DNA of 64,000 bases from positions 3,091 through 67,090 of the forward strand of contig JAYZBC010000078.1 of the NCBI GenBank assembly GCA_036339375.1, given 5' to 3'. A program made the translations under genes and the position numbers. Each line of letters opens with the position of its first letter. Positions within the stretch are counted from its first letter, which is position 1. The notes below the pieces were generated by a model. It ran no database searches, was not told where the DNA came from, and saw only the letters and a list, made by a program, of their open reading frames with translations. The DNA is from JAYZBC01 sp036339375. Its GTDB lineage: Bacteria; Pseudomonadota; Alphaproteobacteria; MPNO01; UBA2964. Shown here in pieces: positions 55,753 through 63,809 of the stretch.

Positions 55753-57117
55753 TTAATTTTCGCGTGCAGCCTCATGTATTTCGGGATGACGCAACATATA
55801 AACAGCCATACACAACAGCATAGCCGTAGCGATAACACCTATTGCATAAAAAGCACCTTCAAGTCCAATCCATTCCGCTATAGCACCCATAGTGATAGGC
55901 GCACCTATCGACGTTATGCGGTTTGCGGTCGCGCGCAGTCCTACTGCCTTGCCTTGGGCTTCGGGACCGGCTGTCGTAAGAACCAGTGATATTACTAAAG
56001 GCTGCTGTATGCCATTGAAGGCAGCCCTCATCAAAAGCACCAGTGCAAAAACGAAAAACAATGCTCCCAAGGGTGTGACCAAAAACAAATCTTGAACCGA
56101 ATTGAAGTTGGAAAGGACTTGAAAAATCGGTGTTGTAACGGCGTCTCGGCTTATAAGGGGGGTAATACAAATCAACAAAATGCCAACCCAAACTACAAAC
56201 CAGAAAAGCCAATAGGGAGAGAAATAGCGCCTAAAACGAGCGGCTAGCAATGATCCACCCGCCGCCCCGATAGAAGCAATAGAAATGAGAAAACCAATCA
56301 TCGTTCCGGTTATACCGGATTGTTCCAGCCAAACCACATAGAATGTACTCTGAACATAATTTCCAACGTGTGGCATCATCCCAACCATCACTGTGGCGGC
56401 AACAGCGGGTAAGGCCAACAACCTGAACGCACTGATATAATCTTCCCGAGCAGGAAGAATATCACGCCAGCTTATGCGCCTTATCTCTTCTTCTGAACCA
56501 TTTTTATTTAAATCTCCTTGCTGAGTTCGTGAGGGTAAAAGTAGGGCGCAGACCAAAAAGCCAGTATTCCAAACGCTCATAAGGCCGAAAGCTGCCCAGG
56601 CACCCCATTTGTCCCATGCAATCCCCACCATGATGGGCGCTATAGCATGTCCAATGCGAATGACCGCTGATAAGCGTCCGGTATACTTTGTACGCCCTTT
56701 CATATGTTGTCCAATTAAGGTCTGAGCACCTAGCCATCCCATGGAATCGGCAAGCCCCGCCAACATTTGTGCAACAACGAGTATACCAATCCACCCTATT
56801 GCAGGTGCAACCGGATACATTAAAGGCGCAAGTATCCCAATTATACCGAAAAAGATCATGACCCGCCGACCTCCGATTCGATCCATAAGGGAGCCCGCAT
56901 GGATGGCTAAAAATAGAGATAAAACAGGGCGGCAACCCAAAACCACACCTATCCAAAAATAAGAAAGATTTAAGGCATTCACAAAAACCGGCACAACCAC
57001 TACCATCATGTAATAAACAGAAGTGGAAAACAAACCAATGCCATAAACTGCACCTTGGATGCTCCACGCAACAGAAAAGTCTTCCACGGGCGATGATTTT
57101 TTGGCGAAGTTATTCAC
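55753..57117 (-). CDS. MFS transporter (aromatic-acid or organic-anion type)
   Basis: A 454-residue 12-helix MFS protein, unrelated in motif to the EntS-like genes elsewhere in the window. Motif A is GSLMDRIGGRRVM near residue 76. The start is GTG 57117, with no stronger option in frame. It precedes the Rieske alpha gene by 93 nt in the same direction, so it probably brings in the oxygenase substrate. A GGATACCC/GGGTATCC repeat lies upstream. Confidence 0.87.
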   Translation of the reverse strand: MNNFAKKSSPVEDFSVAWSIQGAVYGIGLFSTSVYYMMVVVVPVFVNALNLSYFWIGVVLGCRPVLSLFLAIHAGSLMDRIGGRRVMIFFGIIGILAPLMYPVAPAIGWIGILVVAQMLAGLADSMGWLGAQTLIGQHMKGRTKYTGRLSAVIRIGHAIAPIMVGIAWDKWGAWAAFGLMSVWNTGFLVCALLLPSRTQQGDLNKNGSEEEIRRISWRDILPAREDYISAFRLLALPAVAATVMVGMMPHVGNYVQSTFYVVWLEQSGITGTMIGFLISIASIGAAGGSLLAARFRRYFSPYWLFWFVVWVGILLICITPLISRDAVTTPIFQVLSNFNSVQDLFLVTPLGALFFVFALVLLMRAAFNGIQQPLVISLVLTTAGPEAQGKAVGLRATANRITSIGAPITMGAIAEWIGLEGAFYAIGVIATAMLLCMAVYMLRHPEIHEAAREN

Positions 57118-57429
57118 AGTTAAACTTAAACGATTTGATTAATTTCGTAGAAACAGCGTCAGGTTTGTCAAAATGGATACCCCATAAAAATGATTTTGGA
57201 AACAAGGGTATCCAGCTGATATAACATTTGTGGGTCGATAATGTTTCATTTGAAAAACCGAAGAAACGAAAGTTAAAATCGAAAAGGTAGAAAAAATTCA
57301 ATAATCTATATTTATCGTTTACCATAATGCCTTTATTAAGCTATTGCATATTTGTTTCACAACCATGCTAAACTCAATTTAAAAATAAAATTTGTTTGTC
57401 TGTTCAAACGTTCGTAAAGGAGAAAAAAG
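57118..57429. promoter_or_regulatory. Divergent spacer with an inverted repeat
   Basis: 312 nt between the MFS/oxygenase operon and the amidohydrolase gene. GGATACCC (57175-57182) and GGGTATCC (57206-57213) form a perfect 8-bp inverted repeat with a 23-nt centre, 58 nt upstream of the MFS start. TTGCAT and TAAACT facing the amidohydrolase are too far apart (19 nt) to be more than a weak promoter hint. AAGGAG precedes the amidohydrolase ATG. Nothing else is seen. Confidence 0.35.
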
Positions 57430-58533
57430 ATGAATGAAACGACAGGAACGTCAAAAATCGTCGATGCTGATGCCCATGTAGTAGAATGCGATCGTACTTG
57501 GGATTATCTGGAAGGCTCCGAACAAAAATACAGACCCATACCTTTAGAATCTCCGGAAGAGGATGGTATGCAGCTTCAGTTCTGGCTAATTGATGGAAAA
57601 GTTAAGGGTTTTCGTTTTCCTTCCTTTTCTGACGAGGAGCTGGAACGACGATCAAAACAGGTTGGACGAAAGTTTGCAGATGCTAAAGAAGCTCGAGAGC
57701 TCGGTGATGTGGCTCTCCGGTTGGACCATATGGATGAAACCGGTGTAGATGTTCAAGTCCTGCACAACACCATGTTCATCGTCGATGTCACCGAGCGTCC
57801 TGCCGTAGAAGTCGCTCTCTGCGGAAGCTGGAACAGATGGCTTGCAGATATTTGGGCTCAGGCTAAGGGAAGACTCCGTTGGTCTTGTATGGTCCCCACC
57901 TTAAGTATAACCGATGCAATTGACCAAATTCAATTTTCCAAAGAGCATGGGGCTTGTGCAGTTTTGATGCGCCCTATAGAGGGAAATAGGCTTTTGGCTG
58001 ATCCTTATTTTTATCCAATTTATGATGAAGCGAGCCGTCTGAATATGCCAATTGCGGTTCATATAGCAAACGGAAGTGCTTGGCTCAACGATCTGTATAA
58101 TCACCCTATCGGGGTTGCAGGTACTCTGCATCGTTTTCGTATTCCCACTGTGGCTGCTTTCAATGATGTATTGCTTAGTGAAATTCCTCAAGTGTTTCCA
58201 GATTTGCGCTGGGGTTTCATTGAGGCAAGTTCACAGTGGTTACCTTGGGTTATCCATGAAGCAAAGAAGCGTTATCGAACACTTGAACGGGAATGGCCAG
58301 AAAATGTAATGAAAAAGCATGGAATGTTTGTGACATGCGAGAATTCAGATGATTTGCCCTACGTTGTTGAGGAGGCCGGTGAAGATTGCTTAGTAATTGG
58401 GACAGATTATGGCCATACCGATACATCAAGTGACATAGATGCCATCAAAATTTTCTCGGAACGTGACGACTTGACAACAACAGTCAAACAAAAAATTTTA
58501 AGTGATAATTCGTGTAGGCTATACGGCTTATAA
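57430..58533 (+). CDS. Amidohydrolase family protein (second)
   Basis: A 367-residue amidohydrolase_2 member. Here the first metal motif is D14-x-H16 (VDADAHVVE) in place of HxH, as in several decarboxylases of the family; LDHMDETGVDVQVLHNTM and the late GTDYGHTD (metal Asp) follow. Likely a decarboxylase or hydrolase on a ring-derived acid. AAGGAG lies 8 nt before the ATG. It opens the right-hand gene group. Exact substrate unknown. Confidence 0.86.
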   Translation: MNETTGTSKIVDADAHVVECDRTWDYLEGSEQKYRPIPLESPEEDGMQLQFWLIDGKVKGFRFPSFSDEELERRSKQVGRKFADAKEARELGDVALRLDHMDETGVDVQVLHNTMFIVDVTERPAVEVALCGSWNRWLADIWAQAKGRLRWSCMVPTLSITDAIDQIQFSKEHGACAVLMRPIEGNRLLADPYFYPIYDEASRLNMPIAVHIANGSAWLNDLYNHPIGVAGTLHRFRIPTVAAFNDVLLSEIPQVFPDLRWGFIEASSQWLPWVIHEAKKRYRTLEREWPENVMKKHGMFVTCENSDDLPYVVEEAGEDCLVIGTDYGHTDTSSDIDAIKIFSERDDLTTTVKQKILSDNSCRLYGL

Positions 58534-58592
58534 TTTCACACCTCACTTTCGATCTGTGAACAGGAAATCAATAGTCAAAAGAATGGATCATT

Positions 58593-59006
58593 ATGAAGAT
58601 TAGTGAGGTGCAGGATTTTCTTGTCAATAATCATCGGGGGGTTCTCGTAGCTCGAAAAAAAAATGGATCCCCCCAGATTACCTTAGTCACGCCTAGTGTG
58701 GATACAGCAGGAAGAGTGGTTATTTCAGCCAGAAAAAATACTTACAAGGTCAAGAACATTTCTCGTGATCCCAGAGTTTCTTTGCTAGTCATGGGTGAAG
58801 AGTTTAGTGGGTCGAAATACTTTCAGATTGAGGGCAGTGCCAAAGTAATCGCGCTTCCAGAGGCCAAGAATTTGTTGATGGACTTTTATAAACAAACGCT
58901 TGGAGATCAAATGAACCTTAAAAAAACTCATAAAAAAATCGTTGATGAAAATAGGGTCCTTATTCGAATTGAGATTGAGGGTGTTGGCCCACAAAATCTT
59001 GGCTAA
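58593..59006 (+). CDS. PPOX-class F420/FMN-dependent protein
   Basis: A 137-residue split-barrel flavoprotein of the pyridoxamine-phosphate-oxidase-like type often annotated F420-dependent. FLVNNHRGVLVARKKNGSPQITLV near residue 9 and TYKVKNISRDPRVSLLV near residue 52 are typical. Whether it uses FMN or F420 is undecided. The ribosome binding site is weak. It lies 59 nt after the amidohydrolase gene and may be co-transcribed. Confidence 0.8.
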   Translation: MKISEVQDFLVNNHRGVLVARKKNGSPQITLVTPSVDTAGRVVISARKNTYKVKNISRDPRVSLLVMGEEFSGSKYFQIEGSAKVIALPEAKNLLMDFYKQTLGDQMNLKKTHKKIVDENRVLIRIEIEGVGPQNLG

Positions 59007-59039
59007 GGGAACGTCAGGGTCCAAAATAAACAAATAAGA

Positions 59040-59882
59040 TTATGATCTCATCCAAGCTGCACCCCAAAGGTTTAAGGTCCGCTGTTCGTGGGGCCAAATA
59101 CTGGGTTCTTGCTCAAATGTCAGGCGTTCAATCTCTGCCGAGATTTCTGGTTTATTTCCATCAGGGTCCTCCACAAAAATAAAAAGATTATTCCCGGCAC
59201 CATGACGTCCTGCACCCCAAATTATGGGTATACGAAGTTCAGAAAAATGGTCTCCCCAGTCGCGAATATCGTTCCAACACCTACTCTCAAAACAGAAATG
59301 ATCAAGTCGCGGAGTTTCTGCGCGAAATAAACCCAAGCTATGATGCTCCGGGTCTGACCTCATGAAACAAGCGGTAGGATTTTTTTCTGCATCAACAACT
59401 GTATCGGATTTTCGAAACCCAAGTTGGTTTGTATAAAATCCTATCTGCTCTGGTAAACGATTTGTTGCAAAAACGATGTGTTGCAATCGGCCCGGTAATC
59501 CTTGAGAAATTTTCTCAGACTTTTCTGTGGACCCAAAAACAAAAACATTTCCGTCGAGGTCTTTTGTTGCAAAAGCTATATCACCAAACAGGGGGGTTTC
59601 GAATTTTTTCACCTTACCCCCGTTGTCCGTAACGTGTGCTTTGATACGGTAAATTTGTTCTTCTTCGGTTACTGCGAAAGCTGAAAATGCTACTCCACCG
59701 TTATAGCCAGGTAAAATAATTAAATTTCGTTCAGCATTTTTTAGGATCCAACCCCCTTCATAAGGTTCTTTGGAGACAAAGCCTAACGCTTTGATATACC
59801 AGTCAGCCAGCCTGTTCGGATCTTTGCTAGTTAAGGCAAAGTGGTGCATGGTTGCTGGCCAAATTATGCGGTCATTAGACAA
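59040..59882 (-). CDS. Two-module VOC protein, extradiol dioxygenase-like (TTG start)
   Basis: A 280-residue protein with two VOC modules: MHHFALTSKDPNRLADWY near residue 12 and LQHIVFATNRLPEQIGFY near residue 132. The second module ends FVEDPDGNKPEISAE. Possible metal ligands are His134, His near 202 and Glu near 257. The layout matches type I extradiol ring-cleavage enzymes such as 2,3-dihydroxybiphenyl dioxygenase. TTG 59882 is supported by AGGAG 6 nt upstream. Confidence 0.83.
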   Translation of the reverse strand: MSNDRIIWPATMHHFALTSKDPNRLADWYIKALGFVSKEPYEGGWILKNAERNLIILPGYNGGVAFSAFAVTEEEQIYRIKAHVTDNGGKVKKFETPLFGDIAFATKDLDGNVFVFGSTEKSEKISQGLPGRLQHIVFATNRLPEQIGFYTNQLGFRKSDTVVDAEKNPTACFMRSDPEHHSLGLFRAETPRLDHFCFESRCWNDIRDWGDHFSELRIPIIWGAGRHGAGNNLFIFVEDPDGNKPEISAEIERLTFEQEPSIWPHEQRTLNLWGAAWMRS

Positions 59883-60003
59883 AGTGCGCTCCTACTTTAT
59901 TTATCCCGTTGGACATTTTTTCTTCATCATCGCTCAAATCCTCTTGACTTAAAACTACCAACCAATTTAACCGATGGCCACAAACAGAAATAATTTTTCA
60001 ATT

Positions 60004-60345
60004 TTATGGGAGCTCAACCATAATTTCCAAGGCAGCCGTTGCAATGACTGCTTTATCATCAGCTTCTCTGTCATTCACATCAAGACCACCCTTTACTGCT
60101 GTCACAGAAACCTGGCCAGATGGAATTACAGCCTTGATTTTTTTGTGATCGATAGCGTCAGGTTTCTGGACACCAATGGTGACAAATATATTTACATCAT
60201 CCCATTGAATACCCAAAGAACGGATCATAGACAGTGAGCTATGATGCATCGCATCTTGCATAGCTCGCACTGCCGCTTTGGTGTAGTCTCCACCGTGAAG
60301 ATCATTGCCCATACCAATCTCTAGTAGCATACGTTTTAACGACAT
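60004..60345 (-). CDS. Lin0512 family protein of unknown function
   Basis: A 113-residue protein. KRMLLEIGMGNDLHGGDYT near residue 4, KAAVRAMQDAMHHSSLSM and VTIGVQKPDAIDHKKIKAV-PSGQV match the small Lin0512 family, which has no assigned function. ATG 60345 is preferred because GGGAG is 9 nt upstream; an open frame extends further but without support. It sits 121 nt downstream of the VOC gene on the same strand and near an AA_synth gene. It is a short, single-domain protein likely to be multimeric. Confidence 0.85.
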   Translation of the reverse strand: MSLKRMLLEIGMGNDLHGGDYTKAAVRAMQDAMHHSSLSMIRSLGIQWDDVNIFVTIGVQKPDAIDHKKIKAVIPSGQVSVTAVKGGLDVNDREADDKAVIATAALEIMVELP

Positions 60346-60821
60346 TATATTCCCACTCCCTAAAATTCTGTTTAACCTCAAAATTTTCTCAATAGTGGTC
60401 CTGACATTTTTAAAATTTGGTCTGACTTCGCCAAATAAACAATGCGGCAAAAACAGGTAAATTTTAGTTAGAAGAGATATTAAAAATTACTGATTTGTAA
60501 AATGAACCCAAACATAATAAGGAACAGGCTCCAACTTATACACCGCACTTCTAAAAACTACAGCAAGATTAAACAAAGGCTGATAGTAAGTTTTTCATTG
60601 AAAAAAAGTTACGTAAAACAAAAAATTGAGAAGTCTTGAGTGTAAGTGATTTTCTTTCAGCATAGTCTATAATGATAGCAGGTTGTTTTATGGAACAAAT
60701 GAATACGAACAAGATGTATCGATTCTATTCGATCAAACCAACGAATTTCCTCCGCTGGTCTCCAGTGGGTTAGAAGACTTTTGGTTGATAACGTAGGTAT
60801 TTTTCCTGAAAAGGACATAAG
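60346..60821. promoter_or_regulatory. Long divergent spacer between the Lin0512 and TauE/SafE genes
   Basis: About 475 nt. TATAAT at 60668-60673 faces TauE with a long leader of about 140 nt. A 27-codon open frame (60690-60773) begins about 10 nt after the expected transcription start, with AGG 8 nt upstream; it has no recognisable content. The left part is AT-rich with nothing notable. A promoter for the Lin0512 gene must be at the left end. Confidence 0.25.
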
Positions 60822-61589
60822 TTGTTTGAAACCCATTTCCTTGGCGTACCAGACATAAACGGCCTGATTTTTGCCTGTCTGTCGCTTGCCTCTTTTGGTG
60901 GTGCTTTTATCGCAGTAGTAATGGGGGTTGGGGGGGGGGTATTTTTGCTTGCCGTCATGGCAATGTTTTTTCCACCTGCAATTTTAATTCCTTTGCAGGG
61001 TATTGTTACACTGGGGACGGGTGCTAGCTTAATTGCTCTTATGTGGCGACACCTGTTGTGGGCTACCCTCCTTCCGTTCGGTTGTGGTGCTATTTTAGGG
61101 GCAGCGCTTGGGGCTAAAATATTTATAGTACTGCCCACTACTGTCCTCCAAGGATTAATTGGGGGTTTCATTTTGTTCCTGACCTGGCTGCCAAAGATAT
61201 CTAGTCAAGGTTCAGAATCTAAACGTTTTGCCTTGCTGGGTGGAATCTCTACTTTTCTTGGTATGTTTGTTGGTGCTACGGGGGTCTTGGTAGCACCCTT
61301 TGTAGCGAGTGCCTCACCTAGTCGTCAAAATCACACGGTCACCCTTACTACCCTAATGTCTATCAGCTACGTCATCAGAATTGTGGCTTTTGGATTATTG
61401 GGTGTCTCTTTAAGCGAATATATCCCGTTAATCGTAGTAATGATTGTGACGGCGGCAATCGGCAATTGGATCGGGGGTAGAACGCTTAGCTTAATACCTG
61501 AGAAAATGTTTCGTAGAGGTTTTCAAATAGTTCTAACATTGCTAGCGCTACGCCTTCTATGGGTTGCTGCTACCGGCAGCCCTTTGTAA
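60822..61589 (+). CDS. TauE/SafE family membrane transporter (TTG start)
   Basis: A 255-residue membrane protein with about eight hydrophobic segments of the sulfite exporter TauE/SafE (DUF81) family. GGVFLLAVMAMFFPPAILIPLQG near residue 38 and VGATGVLVAPFVASAS near residue 148 are the paired family motifs. TTG 60822 has AAGGA 6 nt upstream. It exports an organic anion or sulfite-like product; the direction is inferred from the family. Confidence 0.88.
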   Translation: MFETHFLGVPDINGLIFACLSLASFGGAFIAVVMGVGGGVFLLAVMAMFFPPAILIPLQGIVTLGTGASLIALMWRHLLWATLLPFGCGAILGAALGAKIFIVLPTTVLQGLIGGFILFLTWLPKISSQGSESKRFALLGGISTFLGMFVGATGVLVAPFVASASPSRQNHTVTLTTLMSISYVIRIVAFGLLGVSLSEYIPLIVVMIVTAAIGNWIGGRTLSLIPEKMFRRGFQIVLTLLALRLLWVAATGSPL

Positions 61590-61671
61590 TTATTTTTATG
61601 CCAAATGACGTATAAAACAGGAATTAAATTAGGATGTGTTGTTTGAACCTGAAAAAAGAAGGAGAGGAAGG

Positions 61672-62247
61672 ATGGAAATTCGGCGGTTGTATACAGTGGT
61701 AGAGGAGACACTTCATGACAAGGAACAGGTTCGGAGGAAACCATTACGTAAGGTGGCAGTGGTGGCGGTGATCAGAAACCCGCATGCTGGTAGAGGATAT
61801 GTGGAAGATTTAAGTGACTTGACCAACGGAAGTGTTAACCTGGGTACCCAGATCGCTAAGATGGGCGCCAAACAGATGGAACCGTATGACACGGAATCAT
61901 ATGGCAAGGCGGCGTTAGTTGGCTCAGCTGGTGAACAGGAACACGGAGTTGCTTGTCTGACGACAGTATACGGCAACGTGCTGCGTGATGCCGTTGGGGG
62001 TGGCAAAGCTTGGATATCTTCAATCACTAAACGAGTGCACCCTGGAGAAACAGTCGACATTCCGCTAGCTCACAAAGACGCGCTGTTCGTCCGTTCACAT
62101 TATGACGGTATGACAATCATGGTTCCAGATGCTCCACTGTCAGATGAGATATGTATAATTTGTTGTTTTGCTAATAGGGGACGTCTAAACCACAGGGTAG
62201 GTGGACCAAGCAAAAACGAAATTATTGGGGAAGATGGGCTGAGATAA
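61672..62247 (+). CDS. AA_synth family protein (DUF1185)
   Basis: A 191-residue protein of the AA_synth (DUF1185) family. VAVVAVIRNPHAGRGYVEDL near residue 25 and a KAALVGSAGEQEHG segment near residue 83 are typical; a Bordetella member has a chorismate-mutase-like fold but no known reaction. ATG 61672 follows GGAGAGGAAGG directly, which decides over a GTG 12 codons earlier. It lies 82 nt after TauE/SafE. Function unknown; the family name does not prove amino-acid synthesis. Confidence 0.85.
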   Translation: MEIRRLYTVVEETLHDKEQVRRKPLRKVAVVAVIRNPHAGRGYVEDLSDLTNGSVNLGTQIAKMGAKQMEPYDTESYGKAALVGSAGEQEHGVACLTTVYGNVLRDAVGGGKAWISSITKRVHPGETVDIPLAHKDALFVRSHYDGMTIMVPDAPLSDEICIICCFANRGRLNHRVGGPSKNEIIGEDGLR

Positions 62248-62431
62248 AGAGCAAAAAGGGAAATAGTGTTTAGTGGAAAATAGTAATTGTATCTTGTTCA
62301 AGTTCTCTTTTGGCCCTTTTCAATATTAATCCAGCCTAACGTTATGTTTTCCAACGTAGAAACGTAATGACAATAAAATCATTCCTCAAAATTTTTTATA
62401 CTTAAGAGACAACTCACCTCTAGAGCACGGG

Positions 62432-63295
62432 TCAACCCCGGTGACGCTCTTTGTTAGTGTTATAATAAGTAGCCCCAAATATTATTGCCGCTCCCATAAT
62501 TGTCCAAATATCGATTGCTTCATCAAATAGGAATAACCCAGCGACCACGGCAAACGGTAAACGCAGAAAATCGAAAGGCAGTACGAAGCTGGCGTCTGCA
62601 GCTGAAAAGGCTCGGTTCATACAGCTTTGTGCAAGAACATTTAACACCGCCACACCCACTAACATTGCCCATTGGAGTGTAGTTGGTTCAACCCATTTGA
62701 ATAAGCATGGGATCGCGAAAGCGGCTGCAGTGAACGCACTTACGTAAAATACTATAGCGGCTGACGTTTCAGTACGTACCAGAATTTTGGTTTGTATCCC
62801 TGTTCCAGCATAGGCAAGCGCAGAAAATAAAACCACCAATGAGACAGCATCAACCGCCTCTATTCCGGGTCGTAATATCACCAATGTGCCCAGAAATCCA
62901 ATTATTGTCACCGCTCCGCGATGGATATTTATTCTTTCCCGTAAAAAGTATGCTGCCAGAATTATGCCAAACAAAGGAAGAGTAAAATGTAGGGCAACTG
63001 CTTCAGCCAATTGGATACGCGCAATTGCGTAAATCCAGGTTACCAATCCTATGCTCGTTAGTGCTCCACGTCCCATAAGGAGTGGAAACCGATGGGTAGA
63101 CAGAGATTGAAGTCCTTGGCTAGTGAACCAAGGTATTAAAATTATTACGCTGGCAACTCCTCGCACAAAAACAATCTGATGAGCGGGTATATCTTCCGTA
63201 AGCATCCGAATTAGAACGGTCATAGCAGAAAAAAATACAATCGCTATCGTCATCCAGAATGCGCCTTTGGTCGATGCAGAAAGCGAAAAATTCAT
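62432..63295 (-). CDS. EamA/RhaT family DMT transporter
   Basis: A 287-residue membrane protein with about ten transmembrane helices in two EamA repeats. PAHQIVFVRGVASVIILIPW near residue 36 is in the first repeat and ASFVLPFDFLRLPFAVVAGL near residue 240 in the second. It exports an amino acid or metabolite. Convergent with the AA_synth gene across 184 nt. It follows a 514-nt spacer on its 5' side. Confidence 0.88.
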   Translation of the reverse strand: MNFSLSASTKGAFWMTIAIVFFSAMTVLIRMLTEDIPAHQIVFVRGVASVIILIPWFTSQGLQSLSTHRFPLLMGRGALTSIGLVTWIYAIARIQLAEAVALHFTLPLFGIILAAYFLRERINIHRGAVTIIGFLGTLVILRPGIEAVDAVSLVVLFSALAYAGTGIQTKILVRTETSAAIVFYVSAFTAAAFAIPCLFKWVEPTTLQWAMLVGVAVLNVLAQSCMNRAFSAADASFVLPFDFLRLPFAVVAGLFLFDEAIDIWTIMGAAIIFGATYYNTNKERHRG

Positions 63296-63809
63296 ACTTT
63301 GATCCGAATAAAGCGATGGAGCGGTTCTAAAAATTTATTTTGTTCCACTTTTAGTCCATAGAACTTAAAGCAGAGAAAGAGAGCAAGCGTTGGGTTTTGC
63401 CGACCAACTAACCTAAAGGTACTTTGGTTTATAAAATTCTTCGACAAACCAATTGAAAAATAAAAGTTCTTCCTTAGGTTGAGTCCCGACATTTTGACAA
63501 AAAGGTATGCAGCGATGGGATCTTATAGGAATTCTCTGTTGGACCCATTTAAAATTAATCCATGGTAAAACATTAAACGTTTTATAAAATAAACACTATT
63601 TGGGTTCTTTGGGTCATTGCATTTTTTAGGATTTGAACCAAATTTTGAGAACCCATAACGCCTTTTATTTTTGTATCCATAAGGTTTTGAAGCATAATTA
63701 CGCGTGTCACTCCCTCCACGATATTGTAACCCCGAGTTTTCTTGCTTTCATCCTTCATTCGTTTTTTTTTTATGGAAAGCACATGGGGCCTTGGGAACTT
63801 CTAGCCCCT
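63296..63809. other. Spacer of unknown content between EamA and the right-edge gene
   Basis: About 510 nt, AT-rich. TTGACA at 63494-63499 has no -10 at normal distance. Several short open frames exist on both strands, but none has a good ribosome binding site or recognisable sequence. The right end holds the 3' region after the SHOCT gene; the left end must hold the EamA promoter. I see no supported gene. Confidence 0.25.

Noticed and set aside
56504..57067. Long minus-strand open frame of 187 codons inside the MFS gene
   Set aside because: Cys/Trp-rich translation with no family match; it is an off-frame reading of the MFS gene at 55753-57117, which has full motif support.
61590..61671. GTG start at 61636 for the AA_synth gene
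   Set aside because: The 12 extra codons would overlap the strong GGAGAGGAAGG ribosome binding site that directly precedes ATG 61672.
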